DNA of 64,000 bases from Membranipora membranacea (taxonomy: Eukaryota > Bryozoa > Gymnolaemata > Cheilostomatida > Membraniporidae). Below the pieces are notes generated by a model. The model was not told where the DNA came from. It saw only the letters and a program-made list of their open reading frames with translations, and did no database searches. Position numbers and translations under genes: made by a program. How positions within the stretch are numbered: position 1 is the stretch's first letter; every line of letters begins with the position of its first letter. Positions 11,757 through 22,974 of this stretch are shown here, one piece after another. The stretch covers positions 14,257,387 to 14,321,386 of the forward strand of contig OU612069.1 in NCBI GenBank assembly GCA_914767715.1, in the 5' to 3' direction.

Positions 11757-14700
11757 GTATGGGAGGTACGAGTAGATATAAAGGTATTGAATCACTCAGG
11801 AAATATACTAGACGCCTGCAGTATGGCTGCCATCACAGCCCTCGCTCACTTCAAACGACCCGATGTGTCTGTGGATGATGGGAAGATCACCATTGTAAGT
11901 ATGAATATATCAGACTAGGCATGCCCTGTCAACTGTAGGACCAGCAAAGATTGTGATACATAAAAAGTAAAAGAATAGCTAAATCTGCGAGAAAGGGTTA
12001 AATGATGTTCTGCCTGAATATGAGGCATTTGCCTTCTCTAGCATGCTTCTTGTTTTCTTGATACAATACAAGGATTGATTTGAATGTAGGTTTAGTTCAA
12101 TATCGAGGAATTTATTTATTGCAATTATGAACTTTGAACAAGGTTGCTCTGAAATGACCTGCCAAAACGTTGGCGTTTCCAATGTGAAAGCTCTGATTAT
12201 CCGGCCATCTTATCTTAGCTTATCAATGGTTGGGTAACTCCAAATTATTGTATCTAAAAATTGAAATAGTGCACAAGTAACCGTAGAAAAACGTAGAAAT
12301 CTATAGACATATTTATGTTCATGTGGAAAACAAGCATAAAGTGACAAGCAAATTGGTGCTTGGTCATGAGCACTGCCCCTGGATATCATCATATAGTGCC
12401 ACAGTCAATCAAAGTACACAAAAAATGCAGGCTGTGTACTACGAAATAGGAGATGCTGTTGAACCAACTCCTGACTTTTGAAGTGACAGTCCTTCTAGGC
12501 CATGTTTGGTATGGTTTTAAAGATCACAGGGTGAAAAGTCATTAGGGCATATGAAATAAAACAGCCTGTGAACCTAATGGCAGTAAAACTGCTGCAAAGT
12601 CTGAAAATTGGGATCATAGTGGATCATAGTGATTTATTGCCTCCCCCTGACCACTATGATCCATCCACTATGATCCTTGCTAAAATAATCGAAAAAAAAC
12701 TGATTGCAATTTTCAATTTTTTCAATTTTTATTAGCCATAAGAACTCACTATATTTGATTTGATTTGGGGTAATATATCCACTTTTCTTATAGGACTGTC
12801 ACTTTAACAAACTGTATCATCTCAAATTGAATCCAGATTCATAACTCTGTATTTTATGATTGTTTGTAGCACCCAGCAGATGAGAAAGCTTATATCCCCC
12901 TCAGCGTACATCATATGCCTATATGTACTAGCTATTCATTCTATCATTCTGGGTAAGTTTAATACCATAAATACGCTTTTAATATTGATCGTACCACACA
13001 TGACTTTTTTTTTTTTTTCTATGCACTAGGTCTTATTTGACCGCCCTATTTAACGGGCCCCCTTAAGCTCGGGTGGCTTGTTTGGGGTAGTACCCTATAC
13101 CCTTGCCCACCGTTGCCGGCTACTCTTTTTTCGAAGAGGTAGAGGGGGATCTTTATACTGCATGCAAGCACACAGTAGACCTCCTGTATTTATGGTCTTG
13201 ATCCGAACAGACCTGGCTAGGATGAATGGCTTGCCAGTGCCAAATCAGAAATGACAGCCGGTGACGGGAATCGAACCTGGATCATAAGATCACAAGTCCA
13301 TACCCTTAACCGTCAGACCACTCCTGACTACTGACTTTAAACGACACTAAACTAAAAAAAACATACAAGTGTACGAACACAAATGAAAGATATCAATCTA
13401 AAAAGATGATTCCTCCACACAATCAGAAACATAGTCCAATCTTACATCATTTAGATATTAACTCTTAGGTAACAAATTTCCGCACAGGTAACTGGAAGAA
13501 AGTTTACTTACAAATTTGTTTATAAAACTTGACTGAAAATATTATAAATCTTATTGTCAGGTGATCGATGATCAGTTTTTTGACAAAAATCGGGAGAAAG
13601 TGATACCAGGTATTAAGTTCTCAATGAGATGCAGTTACTGTAGCTTTCTTGACAAGCTTTGCTGCCTCCTCTCCCCGCCATCAAAAAGACTTGTCAGGAC
13701 AGGCTAGAGTACGTGCATCTCGTTGTGAACTATATATCTTGATATATCACTATCTTCAGGTTTTTTTATAACTTATTGGTAATTATAATATATACTTTTA
13801 TTGACAATCTACGATCATCTTTAGGAATGTTTTTCATGCAGTGACAGAACAAAAAACTTAAACAATAAGGATAAGCGGCGAGAAAACGAAAAAAATACAC
13901 CAGTAATAAAAATTAGTAGGACTTAAAGTGCTTTGATAGTTGTTGTTTAAAATGAGAAAGTTTGGTCGCTAAGCGTATCTGAATTCATTAAAACACTCAT
14001 TATAATAGGTCAGGGCCCATTACTTTCTCTCCTCTTCCTTGTTTTAGATCTCACCTGCTGTTAGACGCCTCGTATGATGAGGAGAGGATCAGCGAGGGTC
14101 AGATGGTGATAGCCATGAATAAACACAGGGAGATCTGTGCTCTACATATGAGCGGTACACATCTACTACATAAAGACCAGGTGTGTGTCGAACCTGGGGA
14201 TTCCTCTGGTTAAGCCAGGGGGGACTTTCAATTGGAACGAGCGATGATTAAGAAAGCAAAAGCAATCACTATCAGATGGCTCACTTGGTCTTTCAATTAA
14301 AGAAATTTGTTTCAAAATCCCTCACTCTGAATGTAAAATATGCAAGCAGAGTAGGTAATTTGGGAACAAATTTCTTCCACTCACGAATTGCTCACTTATT
14401 GATGGAACTATATTATAGTTCCATCAATAAGTGAACAATTTGTGAGTGAGACCCTACACCACCAAGTATCAATTGAATGGTGCTTAATCTGTGAGAACCT
14501 GTGCATATCCAGGAGAAGATAACTCAAATTTAGCCGCTACGATAAAACAATAGTCCATATTGTTATGTTGTGGCTGTTTATCAACTTACCTCAAGCTAAG
14601 TTTAATCAGATCTTCAAACATTTCGAGTCTCTTCCATCTTATAGGTTGGCTGACGTACGCTAGAATGAACCTTAGTTTCATTGTGGAAGAATTTTGTCAA

Positions 14701-16347
14701 ACTTGCTCTTTATTATACTGTATGAAAACATATTACAGATATCCCGATGTACTAACCTTACCGCGTCTCGGGTTCTCCTCCTTACCGAGCTGATACAACG
14801 AGCTCTAGAGAACGATAAGCAGAGTAGAGATCAAGGTGAAGGACCCGGATCAGCTGAGCTGAATACTTACGATAAAGTCAATGCTCTCTCCAAGGTAAAT
14901 CTTCTCCTTCCTCTAGTCATTAAAAAGGACATTCAGATTGCTTGACTTGGGCAACAAAACTGCCCGAGTTGTCTTGTTTGATAAAAGCACCTCATCTGTG
15001 TTTCTTATGTGTGGTAGCCAGACTGTTACTTCAGAATAGAGGGGGTTGCTCATCCAGACTATCGTGTGCTCTTCTACACCATATTTTCCATCCCAGTTTT
15101 GATTTGAGAATAGTATTAATTTTCCATACATTCCCTCAACTTAAACTTTATTTTAATTTTAATATTGACTATTGCCATTCATGACCCCTTTCTGGAAATG
15201 AGACAAGGTATACAAGATTAAGATTCATCACATCTATGTAGCGCACTCCATTACAAGATAGGGTTGGGGAAGCTAGGTTTATGTATGTAGAGCTCACCTC
15301 CATGGGTAGTGATCTGGAATCAAACCTGCAACTCTCAGATTGAATCATAATCACTAACCCTGCCACTTTACATCTTATATAACCTCTCCTAGTATCATTT
15401 TATTATCATTCCTCAACTTAGATGGCTAAGAACATGAAGTTGAGGCCTGATGTGGAGAAGGCGGAGTCATCTGAAGAAGAGGAGGAGCCTATGATGAGTG
15501 AGCAGGAAGAAGAGGGCGGAGCTAGTGATGAGGAAGAGGAACAAGGACAGGAGACAAGGGGAAATAAATCTGTGGTTGGTATTAATCGGTTTTGAAATCA
15601 ATTTATCAATTTAAATGTGGGATTATTTTGACCTGTAAAAAAAGAATCAAGGTATACAGAGGTAGCCCTCAAAAAGCGTGGTACATGGTCTAATTGAGAA
15701 ATGATCTTAGAGGTAGTTGAGTTAGCCACTCACTTTGAAATTGTCTAGCAGCGTCAGTTTCATTATGGAATCCATTATTTATTGCCAGTCAGCCAATGAA
15801 CTTGAAATGAATTGGTTATTATTTACACAGCGCTTGACGGCAGCAAGATAAAAAGTCCTGTTTGAGATATTATCAAGTATTGTCTGTTCTGTGCAACCGA
15901 TGATTATATTGATGTGATATTTGGGGGGGGGGGGGCCGACAACTGTGGGGAGGATGAAGCCATGGTATACCCCTCCACCTTCAATGAAAATCAATCCATA
16001 TTGTTAGATTTTCAAGTTGTCCATGTTCCATTGTAAAGCCTGCTGTAAGAGGGGGAGCAACTCTAAATATGACAAATTTAATGAATAATGAGCCAACTAA
16101 GTACCTAACCTTCTGACACTGTAAATTACAGGATATCGGCTCTGGTGGATTGTCAAGTTGGAACATAGATACTGAAGATACGCCAGCTGATCAATCAGCT
16201 GAAACAGAAATAGTATCTGAGCAGACAAAAATACTACAACACCAAAGTACGAAGGGCAGGCGGAGAGGAAAGAAGAAGAAACGAGCTGCTGCACAGAGCG
16301 ATAGTGAAGAAGAGGAAACAGTTACAATGAAGTCAGCTGATATGTAG
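11757..16347 (+). CDS. EXOSC9: exosome complex component RRP45 (EXOSC9), C-terminal 292 residues in 6 exons, 5' part not found
   Basis: Exons 11757-11894, 12870-12952, 14048-14180, 14739-14894, 15422-15574 and 16132-16347 join in phase at GT-AG sites and end in a stop. Landmarks of the RNase PH-like subunit Rrp45 are clear: VWEVRVDIKVLNHSGN, AAITALAHFKRPDVSV, IPLSVHHMPICTSYSF, VIAMNKHREICALHMSG and LTELIQRALENDKQSRD. The tail is acidic (15460-15550) and ends in a basic stretch GRRRGKKKKRAA, as in vertebrate EXOSC9. The protein is a ring subunit of the nuclear and cytoplasmic RNA exosome, which channels RNA for 3'-5' decay and processing; in animals the ring itself is not catalytic. The first visible exon starts at the residue after the conserved VAGEK segment, so about 145 residues are missing. 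An AATAAA at 16635 is a likely poly(A) signal. Introns carry a MITE, a foldback element and two SINEs. Confidence 0.9.
12478..12807. mobile_element. ~330-bp MITE-like element in an EXOSC9 intron
   Basis: The ends are inverted copies: TTGAAGTGACAGTCCT at 12478-12493 and AGGACTGTCACTTTAA at 12792-12807, with one mismatch in 16. Inside is a second inverted pair built from GGATCATAGTG units (about 12610-12678). There is no coding capacity. Short TIRs, small size and an intronic site fit a non-autonomous DNA transposon; no clear target duplication is visible, so the superfamily is open. Confidence 0.6.
13005..13331 (-). mobile_element. tRNA-derived SINE, minus strand
   Basis: Read on the minus strand, the element opens with a tRNA-like head (about 13331-13255) holding an A-box-like TGGTCTGACGGTTAAGG and a perfect B box GGTTCGATTCC. 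About 235 bp of tRNA-unrelated body follows, then an A tail (the T run at 13005-13018). TGACTTT occurs at the left edge (about 13002-13008) and again at 13332-13338, a plausible target duplication. A diverged second copy lies at 37072-37345. The element sits in the intron before the third visible EXOSC9 exon. Confidence 0.75.
14219..14462. mobile_element. foldback/MITE-like element with a 71-nt palindrome
   Basis: The core is a near-perfect palindrome at 14378-14448: 35-nt arms with two mismatches around a single T at 14413. Upstream parts (the ACTTTCAATTGGAACGAGCGAT stretch near 14224, CACTTGGTCTTTCAATTA near 14281, a CTCACTCTGAATGTA stretch) recur in the element at 55183-55370, which shows that this is a dispersed family and not a chance hairpin. 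No coding capacity. It lies in the intron after the exon ending at 14180. Confidence 0.65.
15180..15366 (-). mobile_element. second type of tRNA-derived SINE-like repeat, minus strand
   Basis: On the minus strand the segment begins AGTGGCAGGGTTAGTGATTA (A-box-like) and carries GGTTTGATTCC (B-box match) about 30 nt later, the spacing of an internal RNA polymerase III promoter. A tRNA-unrelated body of roughly 120 bp follows. No poly(A) tail or target duplication is clear. It lies in the intron before the EXOSC9 exon at 15422. A decayed tRNA pseudogene is the alternative. Confidence 0.5.
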
Positions 16348-16721
16348 GCTCCACCCATCAATTAGGGGTTTCAATAGTATAAGAGCGACAGGCTCCGCCC
16401 ATGAATAAGGAGTATCAATGATATAAGAACTATAGGCTCCGCCCATTGATTGAGTATCAATGTTATAAGAAATATGTCCGAGTCTGTCCTGACATGTAGA
16501 GAGTAAACATGAGCAGTTTTATCAAGGCTGTTGACCAAAATCAAGCGGAAACAATACAATTCTTTTTGAAGGTTCCAGCAGAAATTATCATGTGCAATAC
16601 AAATCTGATAATTTTGTAACTCTTCTATGTAGATAATAAATGTATAACACACATTTCACTTAATTCACATGGCTCCGTAGACAGTTAAAGATGCTGTTAC
16701 ATCTACAGCTATCCCCACACA

Positions 16722-17628
16722 GCTTAAGGTAGAGACACGGGGGTCAGCAAATATCAACTTTCTATACACCGTTGGAAAGCTGCCGAGCTACTGATCGTTT
16801 ACAGATCATCAGAAATGTGGTTGGATGACGTTGCGTCGTTTTATTAAGGAAATGAGGCTGCAAAGGCTGTTTTTAGCAAAGTGTTTAGCTGAGCTAAAAA
16901 TAAAACAGAATGCTCAAAAACACCTAAAAAAGCCCCTCAAATTGGCCGTTTTGGGCATTTTGTGGTGCACTATTCGAGGAAAGCTGATACGCAGTGCCAT
17001 TTTCTGTTTGAATTTCCTGTTTTTACTATGCCTAATCAAAGCGTCTTCGTACGTGATAATTTTCAAAAATAATCTTTCTGGACTAAGTAATGGTCATTTT
17101 GATCGCATGTTTGACGTTATTGGAAATTGACGAAAAATGTATCCACCTTTGACGCTCTGTACTGATCTTCATAATTTTTTTATACTGCTGAAAATCGGAG
17201 TGTGTGTCATTTAATCAGTCCTTCAGTAGAAAATAGCAAAAAATTTGGTCATCACTTATTAAATATATCTCAAATCGTTGCTTAAAATTTCCCATTATTT
17301 TCTCAAATTAAAAATATCACTCAAATCATGACGTGACATAAAATGCCAAATTGGGGGCATCATATATTATTTTCAACCAAAAATAAGCATGAACTATACC
17401 TTTAAGAATAAATATAACCTGTTTTGAAATTTTTAGCAATCAAATTAGCTCAGCCATACGTTTTGCTGAAAACAGCCTTTTCGGCCTCATTTCCTTATTT
17501 AAATGATGCAGCGTCATCCAATCACATTTCTGATGTGCTGTTAGCAATCAGTAGCTCGGCGGCTTTCCAACGGTGTATAGAAAGTTGATATTTGCTGACC
17601 CCCCCTCCCCCCTGTCTCTACCTTAAGC
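16722..17628. mobile_element. ~0.9-kb element with ~185-bp terminal inverted repeats and TTAA borders
   Basis: About 16723-16905 is repeated in inverted orientation at about 17446-17627. Both outer ends read TTAAGGTAGAGACA going inward, and TTAA is the target duplicated by piggyBac-type transposases. The arms are diverged at several sites and have different G/C runs near the ends. The roughly 540-bp middle includes an open stretch of about 100 codons (16825-17130) that runs partly through the left arm and has no recognisable motif; I do not call it a gene. Best read as a non-autonomous element next to the EXOSC9 3' end. Confidence 0.65.
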
Positions 17629-17639
17629 GCATAATCTAC

Positions 17640-18060
17640 GCAGAGTGATGAGCAACTATTTACATGAGGCAATTTGACAGGTTTGATTGATAGTCATAGA
17701 AATGATAACACGCACTCAGATTGAAAAGCAACACTGAACTGAACTCACATGATAAATTGCTATGTCTATTTACGCAGCTTTGAGGTGGCTTGATAAAATA
17801 AAGACATCTGAGGTCATTGTATGTATGCATCATGTACCACATGAAAAAGGTAAGGCACAAATACTTCTTTGAAACAGATCCTACAAGTTTAATAGATTTA
17901 TATATCGACCCTTAGAAGAAAATACCACACATCTTTTCGGATTTTTCTCCCTTGGTATGAATTACTATGTCTAGTTTTGATGTAGGAGATGATATAATAT
18001 CATTGTTCTTTCCTGTTATTTTATAATCCAGTGAAATTTTGATGATGACGTAAAAGTGAT
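17640..18060 (+). repeat. dispersed repeat family A, partial copy 1
   Basis: Blocks such as GAGGTCATTGTATG, CTTCTTTGAAA.AGATCCTACAAG, TTCTCCCTTGGTATGAATTA and TATAATCCAGTGAAA recur in the same order and orientation near 20570, 23475, 25780 and 31670. There is no coding capacity. The copies do not share clean ends, so the type of element (LTR, MITE or other) is undetermined. Confidence 0.6.
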
Positions 18061-18629
18061 AAAAGCATTAATTAAAATCTAGTATTCTTTTACAAACCAA
18101 TAAATAGGCAGGTTTTTATCTTGTGCATGCTCACCTTTACATACCCTGGTAACTCTGTTTACATTATATCCAGAGGTTTTTCTACAAATGATAAAATGAG
18201 AAAGTATTTTTGTGAGCCCTGATATTCAGCAGGCTATCATGCCAATGGAAAACAATATAACTCCCATACTTGCCAAGTCTCCCTATTTAGGCGTGACGCT
18301 CCAGATTTTTATACCCACCTCCCACTTTTTGTAAATCTCACTATTTCCTCCAGATTTTAGAGAAAACAGTCCAATCGCAATATTTTGATAGTTATCCAAG
18401 CACATGTTGTTGTTGACTAGTTACTGTTAAGGTCTTTGCACACAAAACTGAAAGGAATTATCAAATTAAACAATCCTAACAAATTTACCTGTTTTGTTAA
18501 GATTCAGCCTATTATTGTAAATGACCAATAACTCACAACACTGACTGTCATTGGTCACAATATAAAGTAGCTAGTCAAGTGCATACCGTAAAATGGAATC
18601 TCCCTATTTTGTAGTTAGATTACTTGGCA

Positions 18630-19800
18630 AGTATGAAAACTCCGGGCCCTGACATTTTTCGACGTTCTAGCAGATGATATGTGTGAGGATTTTAATAATG
18701 CTTTTGAGTTAGAGGTCTTGCCTAAGTCAATGACTGAGGCTGCCACCATCCTGCTGCATAAAGGCGGCGATCAATCTGATCCGAAAAACAAAAGACCAAT
18801 ATCGCTACTTAACGTTGACTACAAGGTATTAGCAAAGGTTGTAAACAAATGGCTCGGTAAACTTTAACCAACCGTAATATGTGAAGTACAGACATGTGGT
18901 GTAAGCGGTCGTAACATTGTAGACAATTTGATATGTTTCAGGGACTCTATTGAGTTTACCCGTAAGTTAGGTAATCGCGACACTATATTCGTAGCTAGAT
19001 CAAAGCAAGGCGTTTGATATGGTTGACCATAAATTTTTGTTGGCGGCTATGTCAAAGCTTGGTGTGGAAGATGAGGTATTGCGCCTTGTTAAGACTATGT
19101 ACCACACCATTTCCACTAGGGTTCAGGTGAATGGCATGTTATCAGACCCAGTATCTATCACAAGAGGGGTTAGACAAGGGTGCCCCTTGTCCCCATCCTT
19201 GTATGTTATATACATTGAGGCGATGGTGAGAGCTATCACACAGTGCAGGCTTCTCTCCGGCTGCCCTGTGCCTGGCCCTGACAGTTGGAAATGTTTAGCC
19301 TATGCGGATGATCTCTTGGTAGCTTGTCATGCTTCTGAGGTGGACCATATTTTTGCATTGTTTGCTAGGTTTGTTAAGGCCACAGGTAGTCTACTGAATA
19401 GGAGGAAAACAGCAATTCTTGCATCAGTTTCAACTGCTGGAAGACATGTACAAGTACTGAGCAAGTACTGGAAAGACCGCATAAGATTTTTGGGTTTTGA
19501 ATTTTCAATAGACCAGTTCACAGATATAAATGGAGCATGGTATTCGAAAGAGCCAGGGAAAAGATTGAGGGATACAAATTGAGGAGACTGACCATTCCTG
19601 GGAAGATAGTTCTTCTCAACACGGCTGTTTTCCCAATGTTTTACTATTTGGCTAGTACATTTCTACCCCCAGGTGTAGTTTTAGAAAGTTTGTCACGTTT
19701 GACCTTTGAGCTTATCTGGTCCCCTGCCAAAAGGAAGATGGTAGACCAAAGCATTTTCTTTTTGCCCAAATTAGGATGAGGTCCAGTTTTTGCCATCTCA
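18630..19800 (+). pseudogene. non-LTR retrotransposon reverse transcriptase remnant, Tx1/L1-like
   Basis: A broken reverse transcriptase frame. In order: a PGPDIF motif near 18640; RPISLLNVDYKVLAKVVNKW (about 18797-18856), typical of L1/Tx1-clade enzymes; a KAFDMVDHKF block at about 19000; the RQGCPLSPSLY motif (about 19175); the catalytic LAYADDLLVA (about 19300); a FLGFEFS block (19490); and a downstream RRLTIPGKIVLLNTAVFPMF block. Frame changes occur near 18655, 19010 and 19540, and stops near 18868 and 19580. Endonuclease and upstream ORF are absent, so this is a dead 5'-truncated fragment. LINEs of this group copy themselves into DNA by target-primed reverse transcription. Confidence 0.85.
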
Positions 19801-19929
19801 TGTGAGGTTCGTGCTAATCAAACTGTACTATTACTCTGATAATTTATAGCCTTGTCACACATAGGGTTTTATTATGAATAAAAATCAAGCATGACATGGC
19901 TAGGTAACATGTATTTGTATATTTTCCAT

Positions 19930-21040
19930 AACCCTCACATGATCAGAGTTGTGCCCCCTTCTATCGTGTCGGGACAACTTGCAGGGATGACATATATCAA
20001 TGAGTGACCTAGATCATTTATTCACTCATTATTTGTATTCATGGTCAACCATTTTTATACAAAATACTCAAATTGGTACAGGGTTAAGTTGAGGAGAGTG
20101 TTTATTCTATTCTGCGATGGAACCAGTAAGATAGAGAAAAACTGACATAGTAGTAATCATAGCATTTACATACCTATAGAAACAAAAATAAAAACTCTAT
20201 TTAATAACACACATTTTACTGACAACTATTTCTGTTGACAAGCACACGATCAGGAAAGTAAAATTGACGGTAAGTTATTAAATAGAAATTACTATCTTAT
20301 ATTGGGATAGTAACATCAATCGAAAAGGTTATGAAATTTTGTTTTAATAAGGAGGGGATTGGGTGTGACCTCATCTAACAGTGATATCGAGTTGTCCGAC
20401 ACTTATATTCAAAAGTTTCCAACTGCCAATTTCCTATAAATATGGCCTGGCTTCCAGCTATCTGAAATCTTATCGAATTGTTAAAAAATTAGTCGACGAC
20501 TGTAGCTGCCTATAATTCCTTTTGCGTACCGCAATTCTAACATCAGAATATTCTCAGTGTAAAGGATGGGAGGTCATTGTATGCGGTACATATCACATGA
20601 ATAAGGAAATTTGCAAAATACATCTTTGAAAGAGATTCTACGGGTTAAAGAGATTTATAAAGATCCACCCTAAGACAAAACACAAAAGTTTATTGGATTT
20701 ATCTCCCTTGGGAGGAATTATTGGGTCTTGCCTTCTTGTTAAAGACATAATAATGTTATTTTGGTTTTCTTTTGTTATATAATCTAATAAAAATTTACTA
20801 TCTCACTAAAGTATAGATGACAGATCATCTTTCCTTCACAAACTCAGAAATTGGCAGTAATTTATATTGCATTCTTTTCTTAGTATACTTTGGTTGTACC
20901 CCAGCAGTTGCCATTGAAAGAACAAAAAATCATGATTAATTGCTGTTTTTGTGAGCTGGCATAGAAAAAATACTAGCTAAACTACTACTAATGAAAAATA
21001 AAAGAGTTCTGGACATATGGTCATATTAGTCTCTCTAAAT
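19930..21040 (+). repeat. dispersed repeat family A, copy 2 (long)
   Basis: About 1.1 kb that matches 25170-26250 closely along its whole length, in the same orientation, starting at CCTCACATGATCAGAGTTGTG and ending near CATATGGTCATATTAG. Small indels separate the two copies. The 5.2-kb spacing and matching orientation would suit LTRs, but the DNA between them holds unrelated repeats and no coherent coding region. Confidence 0.75.
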
Positions 21041-21079
21041 TGTGATGCATTTACCTAATTAAATAGAACATACTAACAC

Positions 21080-21320
21080 ATTTATATATTATTAATTCCG
21101 CTAGTGATGAACTTATGAATTTTCATTTTACCTAAAAGAGTATTGTATGTGACCTCGTCCGCGTAGTATCTTGCAGTGATATGGAGTTGTCCAACACATC
21201 TATATTCAATAGTTCGCAACTGCAAATGTCTTATATATATGTCTCGCCTGCCAGCTGTCTGAAGTTTATTTGAATCAATAAAAAAAGTCAACTACAGTAG
21301 TTGCCTAGAATACCAACAGG
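21080..21320 (+). repeat. dispersed repeat family A, extra partial copy
   Basis: Repeats the module that reads GTGACCTC...AGTGATATGGAGTTGTCC, continues through CAACTGCAAATGTCTTATA and ends in GCCTGCCAGCTGTCTGAAGT. The same module lies at about 20365-20470, 23005-23120 and 25585-25685. It directly follows copy 2, so the module is present twice within 1 kb. Confidence 0.55.
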
Positions 21321-21704
21321 TAACAAATATATTATTACAGTTACCGTTACAAATTTCTATGAATTAGATCATGACTTGTGTGGGAGCCTAAACGCCTAAA
21401 CGCCTAAACGAGGCACAATATCCAGAGAAATGGACGTTATCACATGTATGTAATGCTACTAACATTATTGCAAAAGTTTATGGTCTGCAATAAACTTTCT
21501 CTGCTCAAATTTAAATCCGATACGCAATTACGCACTAACAGCTATTTAATTCTCTTTCTTCCACACCTTAATGGACTGTCTACTTGTTTATGTACGCATT
21601 CCCTCATCAGACAGTCCAAGTAGAAGAAATAGCTGGAGGCTCATCTGATTAATGATCCAACCGTGGGCAGAGGAGTATGAATAGTTATTTCTGCTGCTGA
21701 TGGA

Positions 21705-22555
21705 TCTTGAACTGCGGCATCAATCATCGGGCAGTAAATGGCAAGTGTGCTTACCAATCACGCCATCTCACCTCAATTTTAATCAAATTTTGAGTTTGAA
21801 ATTTGCAATTGATTCAGCAGCTTATCGACAAGATGCTGCTGCATGGCTGTTTCTATGGGTAGGGCCAGTTGGGGGTTATAAGGGCCTCTCATACATGAAG
21901 GAAGTCTTAAGGTTGGTTTTCCAGCCCTTTTTGAGAAAAAAGTTGAAATCGGCTCCAGTTATTAAATATTCCAATAGACCTTTGATGATGATTTTTGACA
22001 CTAGAGCACGATTTATTTGTTCACTTTCTGTTACAAAGATATAGGCAGGATTGTATCTTGCGAACTCTTTCTTTCTTGTTGTACAATGATCGTTATATAT
22101 CTTATTGTTAGTTTCAGCGTTAGTGTTAGCGTTAGCGTTAGCGTTAGCGTTAGCGTTAGCGTTAGCGTTAGCGTTAGCGTTAGCGTTAGCGTTAGCGTTA
22201 GCGTTAGCGTTAGCGTTAGCGTTAGCGTTAGCGTTAGCGTTAGCGTTAGCGTTAGCGTTAGCGTTAGCGTTAGCGTTAGCGTTAGCGTTAGCGTTAGCGT
22301 TAGCGTTAGCGTTAGCGTTAGCGTTAGCGTTAGCGTTAGCGTTAGCGTTAGCGTTAGCGTTAGCGTTAGAGTTTTTGTTTTTGTGAGCCAGTGCACAAGA
22401 CTGGCTATAACTAATCATGGAAAATTCATCTCCTCTAAAATGAAGTCTCACTAAAGTTGTGATACAGTTAAGAGAGCTCTAACAGGAGGGAAACTTTACC
22501 TTTAGATCTGGTTTACATCAGCTTTAGATAAGGCTAGCTAACATTTATACATCCT
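21705..22555. repeat. dispersed repeat family B, copy 1, with tRNA-like head
   Basis: Matches 31270-32205 in the same orientation, although the second copy has about 300 bp of other repeat inside. On the minus strand the start of the repeat is tRNA-like: a GATGGCGTGATTGGTAAGC A-box-like block, then GCAGTTCAAGTCC as B-box-like block (21705-21780), suggesting a SINE head. The GCGTTA array lies in its right half, followed by GTTTTTGTGAGCCAGTGCAC and AAGTTGTGATACAGTTAAG, which are shared with copy 2. Confidence 0.65.
22117..22369. repeat. GCGTTA hexamer array, about 42 units
   Basis: An almost pure tandem array of the 6-mer GCGTTA; the second unit is GTGTTA and the remainder are uniform. The unit length divides by three, so every frame stays open through it (Ser-Val, Ala-Leu, Asn-Ala and Thr-Leu repeats on the two strands). 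Those frames are by-products and not genes. The homologous site in the second family-B copy has only 3-4 imperfect units (about 32000-32018). Confidence 0.95.
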
Positions 22556-22974
22556 CAATATAGAATCCAATTTGGATAATTAGCATACTGACTCTCGTGA
22601 TCTGACTGGGCATGTAGATCACTGATAAACTAGGTTATCATTACCACAAAGCGGGTGTCGTAAGGCTAAGTATGCATCATGCGTGACTTGAATTTGCGCA
22701 TGTGCAAGAACAATGAGTTTAGTTTAGGTTCTGATTGCAACTTTGGAAAGGGGAAATGGGATGTCCCCTGCATAAACTACTAATCAAATTTAGCTAATAG
22801 TGACAGTAGAAGATAACTCTTTATAACAATTCCGCACGCATTTGGGAGTGTGCCACCAGAGCAGGTAGCCAATCAGATGGCTTCGGAATTCCGAGGCTCA
22901 ATTTTGCAGAGATCAGCTCATGCCCAGAGCTGAGCATGCGCAGAATGGATAATTAGTTCAATTGTTGAGGTTAG

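Noticed and set aside
13255-13331. Functional tRNA gene
   Set aside because: Has pol III boxes but no complete cloverleaf, and is joined to a SINE body and A tail.
16825-17130. 101-codon frame as a transposase
   Set aside because: No DDE or other motif, and it starts inside a terminal inverted repeat.
22117-22369. Possible telomere repeat
   Set aside because: The unit is GCGTTA, not TTAGGG, and the same site in a sister repeat has only a few units within interior sequence.
21876-22454. Four overlapping long frames on both strands (Asn-Ala, Ser-Val, Ala-Leu, Thr-Leu repeats)
   Set aside because: A 6-bp array stays open in all frames; none has non-repeat coding content.
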